Shown piece after piece: positions 14,101 through 24,450 of a DNA stretch of 64,000 nucleotides (the first letter of the stretch is position 1; each line of letters opens with the position of its first letter). The stretch is taken from contig JBHGNT010000013.1 of NCBI GenBank assembly GCA_043228905.1, positions 1,860,001 to 1,924,000 on the forward strand, written 5' to 3'. Under the pieces are notes generated by a model that searched no databases, was not told where the DNA came from, and saw nothing but the letters and a program-made list of their open reading frames with translations. Source of the DNA: Azolla caroliniana (taxonomy: Eukaryota; Polypodiophyta). A program made the position numbers and the translations under genes.

Positions 14101-17100
14101 GGTATTATGTTTAATACGTACTTTGGTTTCCATTTGCTGCTTGTTTTTACTAATGTACGCATCTAGTGCTTCTTTACTAATGTAGAGACCTAGTCAAGGC
14201 ACAACTGCTTTATTGGCTTAGCTAAAAACATTTAATTGTCTCTACTTTTGCAACACTAACATTCATTAAACAAGACATATAATCAAACATAGAGTGCTAT
14301 TAAGGATAGACAATAAAGGCATTTGAATTCAAAACTATCCTAGATAAGTCACATGTAGTGTGTCTTGGTTTCTCTTTTTGTCTTACTTTTAGAGGGATTG
14401 TTGGGTCAAAATGTTGTATAGTAACATTAATGGATGAAGTGAACTAGATTAAAGATGGGCCTATTATATCCTGAATGACCGTATATAATTGGCCAGACAA
14501 AAGCTTGTTGTTTATTGGTGTATAAAATATGAATCCTTAGTTGGCTAGTAGGCGGACAAGTATGGTTTGGACACAAACTTGTTGTTTATTGGTGTATAAA
14601 ATGTTATCACAACTATTATGCTTCAAAGATGCACTCAAATATGCTTACTTATTTACGACCAAGTCACATAATCTGAATGCTTTGCCTTTTCCTTATGATT
14701 TTCCTATTTTTACATAGGGTTAGGGTTACACCTTGAGACATGTTTTACAATCAAGTGCTAACATACCATGGTTGTGTTAGGGAAACCCTTCATACCCCAC
14801 ATTAGAGTCAAGTTGAGTGAAGATCATGCAACTTAGAATATATGTAGAATCTGATTATCCCCAAACACCTTCTTGTGCACAAGATTACAATCTTGATTGG
14901 CGATGCACTGATACGAGGGGTTCCCTTGTGTTTACCTGACTTAGAAGTTAAGGCATTTGACTTTGTAACATCAGAGGTTCATTTAACATGAATCTTAACA
15001 TTGTGTTCCATGAATGTAGAATATCAATATGTAGTGCTCACCTTTGTGAACAATCACAATACTATAAACCCTAAACCCTTTGTGGCAACTAGTCACCTGG
15101 GATATCGTGGGGCACCAAGAAATCCCAAAGTACAAGCAAGTTCCCCTCTATTATGTCATATCAAAAGTAGGATGCCTCACATTAATTGATGGGCCTCAGT
15201 TAAGGGCGTATTTGGTTGAGAAGAGAGTCACATCACACACACACACATAGCCCCGTGAATCTCTCACTAATCATTTCTGAAGTACTTGCTAATTGATGAG
15301 TCAATATTAGTCCCTAAAGTTGGTACCTAAAGTCAGACTCATCTTTGTATGCAAATATTACTAATGCCCTCAATGTGCACACTATCATATTTAGTTTACA
15401 TTTGAAGATTCTACATTCTATTTGGCTCAATATTGTGACATTCTAATCATTAAAAGGTGTCACAACTCATGTATCTTGGGCGAGTGACAAGCCATCCATC
15501 TATATTGAGGATGTGCTACTTCGATTCATAATTCCCAATTCATTTCCTCCCCTTATAGATACTCATAATTTATGTTCTTTTTTCCTCATAAAACGAGAGC
15601 GCTCCAACATGTGTTACCTAATCATATATGTTTTGACATTGTTCATGAAGATTGGTCCTTGGGTTGATCTCTATCTCCTTATAAACAAGATTGGGTTACT
15701 AAGGTGGAATGCTCACATGGCTAAAGGATGAGAAGGAGATTAATTCCATGAATTGGCATTGAATGAGGATTGTAATCCTCATTGGAGATCTACGAAAACC
15801 TTAGAGAAGTCGGGGAACATAGAACCTAGTAAATCACGCTCCTCAAACTAAGTGGCGTGTGAAACTTGAGTAAGAAATAATAAAGTCATATCGATGAGTT
15901 ATTGATTGCATACGTTTATAAAATTTGTACAAATGTATAATATAGGGATGTCAATGTGGCATTAAATTGTGACAACATCAAAGCATGCCCTTGCATATAA
16001 ATTGACTCATCCTATGAAACTTAAATGCCTAAAAGAGTAGGACACTCAATCAATAAAAGGATGAACCCACAGTGGATAAATTCATTGCATGGAAATTGAT
16101 AGTTTTTACAATGTTGCCACAAGCCAAGTGTGAAATTGCATTATTGATGTATTGAATTCATCCACTTGCTAAGATGTAGAAAAGTACCATCAATAAAGCT
16201 GATATGATATTCCGAAAAAAAACACTTGGGAATATGGACGAGAATCCAAATTATCTTACCCAAAATAAAGAGGATTGTTAGGTCCTAAAAGGTATGTGTG
16301 AAAACAACATTGCCATGATGAATGAATATAAACAAGAACTCTCAATTCACCAAACTCATCTTTGGGGCCGTTGTTGGCAATCTCTTTTCCTCATATATAA
16401 TTATTCAAAATTTGAGGGTGCGCCAAAACAATAATCCAAACTCCATGTTTGATATACTTGTTGGAAAGAATGACCAATGTGTTTGTCGAGAAAACACACG
16501 ATAAGTGATTAGTCGGGTGCCATCGAGAATTGACATTTTTGTCAGCGTCCATGACATTTTTGGACTTCACCGTGAAAATTTTGGAATTAGTTCTGCAAGG
16601 ACTTCTTGTGACGTGATGTGTATGACTGAAGCATGTTGGACATGAAAAGGGATTTTCAAGTAAACTCATGCATAATATATTTACATACGGATGATGAATG
16701 GGTGGTCCAATGGCTCAAACCTAGTATTAAATATAATTGGTAGTTTGGTGGTCCCGTTTTCTGATGTGGAAAAGCTTTTCACTGAAAAAAAGGGTTCATC
16801 ACTTTTTTTTGATGATTATAAAGATAGGTGAGAAGTGCACTAGCATGTAAGGATTTTGAATATACACTTTCACCTACTACTAGAGATGCTTCGTTGTGTG
16901 GATAAACACTTGATGTCCTTGTGGCAATCACATGAAATTGAGGAAAATGATAAGAGGATGGGGTGTTATCGAACAAGGTGTCGTGGCCCATGGTGCTAAT
17001 TTCATGCTTGGAAAAAAGGATTGGCCACAAATAAGACTTGCATTTGAGCTTTCCTTGTGTGGAAATAGTCATAACTATATGCCAACATAAATATAGATGC

Positions 17101-17582
17101 AAGAAATACAAATGAACTATTATCCTATCATTTAAAAGTCTATTATTGCACCATATAATCCTTGACCAACATATCAAGAAAAACAGACCACACAATACAA
17201 TCATTGATGCTTGGTCACATTCCCTACAAAAATGATAGCTTTGTGAAGAGGATCTCATTATGTGGAACGATCGACGACTTATCAACAAAGGATATGGCTT
17301 CCATCACACATCTGAGTATTTACACGGATGGACATTTAAAACTAATGTGACTCTTTCACTTAAATCTTGTTGGATATCCAATACTCATCGACACGAGATT
17401 CTATCATATAATGGTCACATTAGCGACAAGGCATGTATGCTGTGATGAATAAATTTGGTGGATACGGATAATGATGCCAACACAATGGTGGTTGACTTTA
17501 GTATAGGAACATGAAATATTAAAGGTTCTTGCCTTTGTGAAATTTAAAAGCAAGGAAGGACCTACCGTTGTTGATAGTATTA
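11161..17582. other. Long gene-poor interval
   Basis: I find no protein domain or RNA gene across this 6.4 kb. It contains C runs near 11386-11397 and 11931-11940, a T-G homopolymer junction near 12417-12440, and (CA)n at about 12516-12539. The largest frames (11238-11576, 12088-12567, 16779-17288) have no recognisable motif and cross homopolymers or repeats. Old, unrecognisable transposon sequence is likely but not shown. Confidence 0.5.
11481..11600. repeat. Imperfect 60-bp tandem duplication
   Basis: Two adjacent units begin GAGAGAAAGTGTGTAC and GAAAAGAAGTGTGTGC and share a middle with GAAAAGG, CAATAG-like and AATCTAC blocks at the same 60-bp offset. The copies differ at roughly one base in five. 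Confidence 0.7.
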
Positions 17583-17636
17583 AAAAAACCTTAAAGCATA
17601 ATGAGGTGTATAAACCTCAACAAAATTGGCCAAACT

Positions 17637-17707
17637 GGGGCGTTGCAAATTCAAACTCGCGGCCTCTCGCACCCAAAGCAAGAATCATACCACTAGACCA
17701 AACGCCC
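17637..17707 (-). tRNA. tRNA-Pro(UGG)-like sequence, probably a pseudogene or SINE head
   Basis: Read on the minus strand it begins GGGCGTTTGGTCTAGTGG, has an anticodon arm with the loop CTTTGGGTG (anticodon UGG) and ends AACGCCCC. The seven acceptor pairs are perfect. The T arm is damaged: its loop reads TTTGAA rather than TTCGA, and one base appears to be missing, so the molecule may not fold normally. A run of seven T lies about 45 nt downstream, near 17583-17589, where a Pol III terminator could sit. This fits either a decaying tRNA gene or the 5' head of a tRNA-derived SINE. Confidence 0.65.
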
Positions 17708-18486
17708 ATTGATGATAATATGATAATGATTTTATTTAATATTTATGTCTTTATACATCACTTTACTCTAAACTCCTTCCTACGTATTAATTTCAGAAGA
17801 GCCCCTTTTCTACGTTCTACATTTATTGCATATATTGATAGAGATTTATATAAACCCTATTTTACATTACAACTTGATGAACAACCAATAATACATCTAG
17901 GCTATGTAAGATTTAGTTTTGGCTGACTAAGGACCTTACGGTTTGGTAAGGTTAAGTTTTACGCATTTTAAGACATACTAGAACCTTGCTAATGATTAGA
18001 CAATGTAAGAAATAGTGAGTATTTCCTTCCGATTGAAATGTGCAAGAAAAGAAATGATTTGTCATTGCGTATTTAGGATTGATACACAAGATAAACCCCA
18101 ATCATTACTCTCCAAATAAAGATATTTGCTTGAAATTCTAGAACTTACACTATAGGATATTCCCCCACCCACAGTGAGTTTTGATTACATGCCAAATTTC
18201 ATTCAACCTTGAAGTGATCCCATGGAGTAACAATGCCAAATAAATATTAGCGGTTACTTGAAAATTTGAGCTCTTCCTTGTAAATACCAATCTAAGCACA
18301 ATTGCTCTTCTATCCACATATTTAAGTGGCCCTACCTTAATGATAGAGTTTGCAACTTCAATCAATTAAACATACATGTTGGTGTAATGCACAATAAACA
18401 TATTGCATCATGTAACTAGGAGTTACCTTTCTCTTTACGAGATGGGAATACCCACTTTGATAAAGAAAGGACTTCTTGCCAATTCC
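17708..18486. other. Unassigned DNA left of the fold-back chromovirus
   Basis: No gene is visible. It ends at ATTCC (18482-18486), the proposed left target-site copy of element A. Confidence 0.5.
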
Positions 18487-18925
18487 TGTCATGAAATGGC
18501 AAGACTCAAACCCATGACCTTAGGTTATATGGGTCGAGCTCTTGACCATTAGATCATCTATTGTAATACGTAGGATATTATTTTCATTTACATTTTATTA
18601 TAGGAAATTAGTGTATATTCCAGATTTCTCTAGAACATTCTAGAAGCGTCAGGATTACTCTTGAAAACACTATAAAAGAGGGCACTAGGCATTATGTTGA
18701 ACCAATTTGGTTCAACATAATGCCTAGTGCCCTCTTTTATAGTGTTTTCAGGAGTAATCCTGAAGCTTCTAGAATGTTCCAAAGAAATCTGGAATATACA
18801 CTAATTTCCTATAATAAAATGTAAATGAAAATAATATCCTACGTATTACAATAGATGATCTAATGGTCAAGAGCTCGACCCATATAACCTAAGGTCATGG
18901 GTTCGAGTCTTGCCATATCATGACA
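18487..18925. repeat. 439-bp palindrome made of two half LTRs
   Basis: Arms 18487-18705 and 18707-18925 are the U3 half of the LTR in opposite orientations, meeting at base 18706 inside the short dyad TTGAACCAA/TTGGTTCAA. Each arm is 219 bp with no length difference. By eye the left arm carries about seven mismatches, while the right arm matches the LTR at 24118 base for base. Each arm ends with TATAAAAG 25 bp from the dyad. Confidence 0.93.
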
Positions 18926-20163
18926 CTATCCCCCCTTTAAAACGACGAGTGTCACGAATCTTCTTGGATTGAGGACCTGGTTTGTGTGGATATTGACGAT
19001 GGAAGTCTTCAAGAAGAGCACGAGCATTGGTCACATTCTCGATCGGTTCCCAAGTACGTTTGCTGGGGCTATAGCCTAGCCAATCGACTAGATAGTAGAG
19101 CTTGTTGCGAACAATCTTGGAATCAAGGATGGCGGCAACCTCGTACTCTGGCCCATCTTCAAGCTCGATCGGGGGTGGAGGTTGGATAAGACGTCCTGGG
19201 ATGGTGCTCTCATGGTAGGGTTCGAGGAGAGAACTATGAAACACCGGATGTATCCGAAGTTGAGGAGGTAGATCGAGACGAAAAGCGACATCATTGATTT
19301 GTCCAATAATACGGAAAGGACCTAATCGCCGATAATCTAACTTCTCACATGGACGAGTAGTCTTGATGTGTCGTCGTAGCAGCCACACCCGATCTCCAAT
19401 ATTAAAACTGGATGGAAGTCGATGACGATCCGCGTAGACCTTGTGTGTTTGTTGAGCTTGCTGGAGATGAGTAAATAAATCTGCTTGTATCTTGTGTAAC
19501 TGCTCCAAACGATCCTCCGCGCACGGATTTGTGGACACCTCTGGGGTTTCAAGTACACTCCACCGGGGGTGACATACCGTATAAGCATAAAATGGCATAA
19601 CTTTAGTGGATGCGTGGATAGAGTTGTTATAGGCAAATTCGGCGAAGTGGAGAATATCTGCCCAGTCATCTTGATGATAGCTGAGAAAGCACCGCAGATA
19701 CTGCTCCAACGTTTGATTTGTTCGTTCAGCTTGGCCGTCGGTTTGTGGGTGGTAGCTGGGGGAGAGGTTACAAGTGACCTTGAGCATATTAAAAAGGTGC
19801 TTCTAGAATTTTGACATGAACTGGGGTCCACGGTCGCTGATGATACTGTCGGGAAGTTTATGATGCCGACATACTTCACGCATGACAATTTCGGCAGTGT
19901 CTTCACTGGAGATCTCCTTAGTACATGGCAAGAAATGAGCCATCTTTGTATATCGATCGACCACCGTTAGAATCGCATTGAACCCCTTAGAGACTGGAAG
20001 ATCTGTGATGAAGTCTAGAGCAATGGATTGCCACGGCTTGCTTGGAATTTGTAATGGTTCTAATAAACCATATGGATGATGCCTTGGCATTTTCGCTCTG
20101 CAACATGTATCACAAGTCCGAACAAAATCCTCGACAAATTGTCGCATACAGGGCCACCAAAAT
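18918..20163 (-). pseudogene. Element A integrase core, C-terminal domain and chromodomain
   Basis: Minus-strand frames 20147-19803 and 19787-18918 form one reading interrupted by a TAG at about 19803. The first part has the end of the HHCC finger ([10 protein letters not shown]) and the catalytic stretch ALDFITDLP...ISDRGPQF. The second has SYHPQTDGQAERTNQ, giving the third acidic residue of the D,D,E triad. Then come RRHIKTTRPCEKLDYRRLGPF and LRIHPVFHSSLLEPY, and a chromodomain with EYEVAAILDSK, YYLVDWLGYSPSKRTWEP and ALLEDFH. Chromodomains steer integration toward modified histone H3. The reading frame runs through the polypurine tract, and its TGA stop lies in the first bases of the LTR. 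The upstream part is fused to RT by a deletion at about 20163. Confidence 0.92.
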
Positions 20164-21357
20164 GTTCTTCTTGGGTCTTTGAATAAACCAGTAGATCATC
20201 CAAATAGATGATCAAACAATCATCCAATAGATCTCGGAATATATCATTAGCCATGTGCTGGAAGACTGCCGGCGCATTAGTGAGGCCGAACAGCATGACC
20301 GTATACTCAAAGTGCCCATATTTGGTGCGAAACGCGGTCTTCCATTCGTCTCCTGGTCGGATCCGTATGAGGTTATATGCTCCCCGTAAGTCGATCTTCG
20401 TGAAGAACCTGGCACCATTGATCCGTTCTAAAAGACTTGAGATAAGGGGAAGAGCATACCTATTCGTGATTGTAACCTTAATCAAGCCATGGTAATCTAC
20501 AACGAGACGAAGTGATTCATCTTTTTTTTTGACGAAGAGAATGGGCGCGCCGGCTGGAGATTTCGAATGCCGAATGAAACCATTTTCCAAATTCTCCTCT
20601 ATATAGGCCCGAAGGACTTCCAGCTCGGTTGGTGACAAATTGTAGATCGGTCCCCATGGCGGCTCTTTTCCCGGTTGTAAATCTATGGGGCGATCGTACG
20701 GTCAATGATGAGGAAGTGTGTTGGCTTGTACTTTATCGAACACATTGGCGTAATGACGATACTTCTCGGGAAGTTGAATGGTGGATTCTTCTTTAGTGGT
20801 GCTGGAGGGGTTTACTGATATTGCAAAGAGGAACATTTCCTCCGTGCGCCCTTCTTTACGCAACTGATGTAGCGAAATGGTTGCCATCTTCTGAGTTGAC
20901 CCTTGGGTTTGTCGACACCGGATTTCTCTTGTTCTCCAATCTATGTCTGGGTTATGTAACTCGAACCACGGTAATCCTAAAACTATAGGATGTTCTGGGA
21001 TACTAATAATATTAAATGATACTACACATGCTAAATTATCTAGGACAATATTAATGGGCTCTGACTCTTCTATGATATTTCCGGAAGCAATGGGACGTCC
21101 ATCAATGACTACTACAAAGGCTGGACACTGGAGTTTTCTTAGGGATATCTTATGAGCTTGAGCAAATTTCTTATCCATAAAGCAAGAGTTAGCTCCGGAA
21201 TCTAGGAGTGCTAGGACATGTACTGGAGGGGTACTTTTAGTACTAACTATTACTTGGGCTACGAACACATCACTAACTTGCTTAGATGGAATGGAACCAC
21301 TAATGGGCTGCACAGATCTAGGGCTGTCCAACCAAACGACTCCTATTTTGGCTGGAG
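20163..21357 (-). pseudogene. Element A protease and 5' part of reverse transcriptase
   Basis: The protease portion (from about 21331) has the aspartic site LALLDSGANSCF. The RT portion (20638 downward) has [31 protein letters not shown] and the active site YLDDLLVYS. The two share a frame broken only by TGA at 20702-20704, consistent with a CGA codon changed to TGA. RT is cut right after YSKTQEEH and joined to the integrase finger, so the thumb, RNase H and part of integrase (about 1.2 kb in complete relatives such as element E) are missing. Confidence 0.9.
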
Positions 21358-22509
21358 TTAGTCATGTAATTCTTCTTCTAATTGACTAAGGACATCAAAT
21401 TTGTTTGCTAGATCTGGGATATTAGTACTATTAGGACTATCAGATATCCCTACTGAAATAGGCTCGGATTTAGTACAATTAGAACTAGCGACTATTTGGT
21501 TTACCTGTCTTCTTGGCCTATGGCGGCAATTTATTGCGATATGTCCTGGTCCACCGCAGTAAAGACATAGTCGATTTGTACAGCGTCGCTGCTTTTCTTC
21601 TTCGGATAATGGCCCTCGACGACGTGTAGTGTCAATCTCCATCGGAGTCGGAGTATTCGCTGGAGGCGCATTATATGACTCCCTCGGAAAAGGTCTTGCT
21701 ACCACTGAGGCGTAGGTGGGCTCTGATCTTGCCCTCGGCATCTGTAGCTGTCGTTCCGAATGTCGCTCAAAGAGGCGGTTATCACATCTCACCGCGCGAC
21801 TGATTGCTTCTGTTAAGGACTTTGGCTCTTCGGGGAAGGTCAATAGTAAATCCTTGACGTCGTTGTGTAAACCATAACGGAATTGCTCCATCAACGCTTG
21901 ATCATCCCAAGGGATATCGGCGGTGAGTTGGCGAAAATCTGCAGCGTATGCGGAGGTTGGACGGTCACCTTGGCGTAATCGCCGGATTTTGTTGATTGCG
22001 GTCCTGATGCTGTCAGTATCTCCGAAACATGCTTTAAACTCACCTAGAAACTCTTCAAAATCGTTGAGTAACGGAGATTCCTTTTCTAATAGTGGAGCGA
22101 ACCATGACAACGCTGAGCCACTTAACAAAGTGCCTACTAAACCCACTTGTGATGCATCGGTGGGATATCGGGAAGGATGCATTTGAATAACTAATCGTAC
22201 CTGGTTAAGGAACCCTCTAAATTGCGATTGCGTTCCATCGAACTTCGTGGGAAGGCCAATCTTGGGTTCTTTATGAATCCCTTGTGTTCCGGGCCCTTGT
22301 TGTTGCATCGCTACGATGGTTGCTTTGAGTTGTTGCACGCGTAATGCAAGTTCCCCATGTTGTTGTTGCGTTTGCTGCTTTTCTAAGGAGATTTGCTGAA
22401 GATCCCCCAGCAACCGTTGGTTTTCTTGTTCCAAAGCATGGAACTTCTCTTTCAAGCATTGAAATTCCGAGAAAACAGATTGATATTCTTCACCGCTAAC
22501 AGTGGCCAT
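21358..22509 (-). CDS. Element A gag, full-length open frame (383 residues)
   Basis: It begins with ATG at 22509, preceded by a pyrimidine-rich leader. Residues about 5-70 are Glu/Gln-rich heptads (LKEKFHALEQENQRLLGDLQ) expected to form a coiled coil. The middle is a Ty3-type capsid with KFDGTQSQFRGFLNQVRL, SALSWFAPLLEK and PWDDQALMEQFRYGL. The end is a single CCHC zinc knuckle, CLYCGGPGHIAINC. Gag packages the element RNA into particles. Pol follows in the -1 (equivalently +2) frame right after the gag stop, the same relation as in element E. The frame is open, but its element is rearranged, so independent function is unlikely. Confidence 0.9.
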   Translation of the reverse strand: MATVSGEEYQSVFSEFQCLKEKFHALEQENQRLLGDLQQISLEKQQTQQQHGELALRVQQLKATIVAMQQQGPGTQGIHKEPKIGLPTKFDGTQSQFRGFLNQVRLVIQMHPSRYPTDASQVGLVGTLLSGSALSWFAPLLEKESPLLNDFEEFLGEFKACFGDTDSIRTAINKIRRLRQGDRPTSAYAADFRQLTADIPWDDQALMEQFRYGLHNDVKDLLLTFPEEPKSLTEAISRAVRCDNRLFERHSERQLQMPRARSEPTYASVVARPFPRESYNAPPANTPTPMEIDTTRRRGPLSEEEKQRRCTNRLCLYCGGPGHIAINCRHRPRRQVNQIVASSNCTKSEPISVGISDSPNSTNIPDLANKFDVLSQLEEELHD

Positions 22510-22546
22510 GGGATGAAAGAAAAGAGGAATAAAAGATTAGTAGGAA

Positions 22547-23066
22547 ATGAGAGAGACAGATTTCCGTCTACTCGCCTCAGATATTCCCTGGGATGATCAG
22601 GCCCTCATGGAGCAGTTTCGCTACGGCTTGCGCAATGATGTCAAAGATTTGCTTTTAACCTTCCCCGAAGAACCAAAGTCTCTTACGGAGGCAATCAGTC
22701 GAGCGGTCCAATGTGACAACCGCCTTTTCGAACGGTGTTCGGAGCGTCAGTTACAAATACCACGCTCTCGGCCGGAACCCACATACGCCTCAGTCACGGC
22801 TAAACCATTTGCAAGCGATGTACCTCAAACCAATATTCCGACACCGATGGAGATCGACACCATGCGTCGACGCGGCCCGTTATCGGAAGAAGAAAAACAA
22901 CGACGATGTGCCAATCGATTATGCCTTTATTGCGGTGGACTAGGGCATATCGCCATCAATTGTCCCCATAGGCCAAGAAGACAGGTAAATCAAATCGTCG
23001 CCTGTACTAAACCCGAGTCAATTCTTCCCTTCGGAGTGTCTGATAGTATTAATAGTACTAATAGAC
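22547..23066 (+). pseudogene. Inverted gag fragment inside element A
   Basis: This reads LLASDIPWDDQALMEQFRYGL through the knuckle CLYCGGLGHIAINC, about the C-terminal 45% of gag, but on the plus strand, opposite to the adjacent gag at 21358-22509. It lies between the gag leader and the LTR end, where a primer-binding site would be expected. Its right edge abuts an LTR terminus (TGTCAAGA at 23067). Confidence 0.9.
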
Positions 23067-23302
23067 TGTCAAGAATAGTACTAAAGCAGAGATGGAATTA
23101 GTACTAAGAAGGGAAGTACTATTAGTACTAAGAAGATGGGACTACATGAGATTCCCGAGAGAGGAAGTGAGAAGAGGAGAGAGAGAGATAACGGGGATGA
23201 GAGAGATAGAAAGAGGATGACAGCAGCTAATATATTATGTGAAAAGATAAGTACAAAGCGGCTAAGAGGCTTAAGACTGGCATTGAACCAATTTGGTTCA
23301 AC
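23067..23302 (-). repeat. Partial LTR (R-U5 half), minus orientation
   Basis: Read on the minus strand it starts in the dyad TTGAACCAA/TTGGTTCAA and passes through CCAGTCTTAAG and a CTCT-rich part to TCTTGACA, the normal 3' end of this LTR. The U3 half with the TATA box is absent. About 8 bp of U3 beyond the dyad remain, up to 23310, where integrase sequence starts with a 3-bp GCC overlap. Confidence 0.85.
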
Positions 23303-23308
23303 ATAATG

Positions 23309-24125
23309 CCAAGCTGAATGAACAAATCAAACGTTGGAGCAGTATCTGCGGTGCTTTCTCAGCTATCATCAAGATGACTGGGCAGATATTCTCCACTTCG
23401 CCGAATTTGCCTATAACAACTCTATCCACGCATCCACTAAAGTTACGCCATTTTATGCTTATACGGGATGTCACCCCCGGTGGAGTGTACTTGAAACCCC
23501 AAAGGTGTCCACAAATCCGTGCGCGGAGGATCGTTTGGAGCAGTTACGCAAGATACAAGCTGATTTATCTACTCATCTCCAGCAAGCTCAACAAACACAC
23601 AAGGTCTACGCGGATCGTCATCGACTTCCATCCAGTTTTAATATTGGAGATCGGGTGTGGCTCCTACGACGACACATCAAGACTACTCGTCCATGTGAGA
23701 AGTTAGATTATCGGCGATTAGGTCCTTTCCATATTATTGGACAGATTAATGATGTCGCTTTTCGTCTCGATCTACCTCCTCAACTTCGGATACATCCTGT
23801 GTTTCATAGTTCTCTCCTCGAACCCTACCACGAGAGCACCATCCCAGGACGTCTTATCCAACCTCCACCCCCGATCGAGCTTGAAGATGGGCCGGAGTAC
23901 GAGGTTGCCGCCATCCTTGATTCCAAGATTGTTCGCAACAAGCTCTACTATCTAGTCAATTGGCTAGGCTATAGCCCCAGCAAACGTACTTGGGAACTGA
24001 TCGAGAATGTGACCAATGCTCGTGCTCTTCTTGAAGACTTCCATCGTCAATATCCACACAAACCAGGTCCTCAATCCAAGAAGATTCGTGACACTCGTCG
24101 TTTTAAAGGGGGGATAGTGTCATGA
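23309..24125 (+). pseudogene. Second element A integrase C-terminus and chromodomain
   Basis: The frame beginning within NQTLEQYLRCFLSYHQDDW repeats the end of the integrase core, RRHIKTTRPCEKLDYRRLGPF and the chromodomain EYEVAAILDSK...LLEDFHRQYPHKP. It differs from the minus copy by about eight residues. It begins abruptly at the GCC junction near 23308, so there is no RT, RNase H or catalytic N-terminus in this orientation. The TGA stop at 24123-24125 lies inside the LTR. Confidence 0.9.
24101..24117 (+). other. Polypurine tract of element A
   Basis: AAAGGGGGGATAG lies directly before the TGTCATGA start of the LTR and is the expected primer for plus-strand DNA. It is also inside the coding frame for the chromodomain tail. 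The minus-strand counterpart is 18926-18942. Confidence 0.8.
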
Positions 24126-24412
24126 TATGGCAAGACTCGAACCCATGACCTTAGGTTATATGGGTCGAGCTCTTGACCATTAGATCATCTATTGTAATAC
24201 GTAGGATATTATTTTCATTTACATTTTATTATAGGAAATTAGTGTATATTCCAGATTTCTTTGGAACATTCTAGAAGCTTCAGGATTACTCCTGAAAACA
24301 CTATAAAAGAGGGCACTAGGCATTATGTTGAACCAAATTGGTTCAACGCCAGTCTTAAGGCTTTTAGCCACCATTGTATATTCTCTTCATATAATACATA
24401 TCTTTCTTATCA

Positions 24413-24450
<38 letters not shown>

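Noticed and set aside
16779-17288. 169-codon minus-strand frame
   Set aside because: Composition is that of AT-rich non-coding DNA, with no motif and no splice support.
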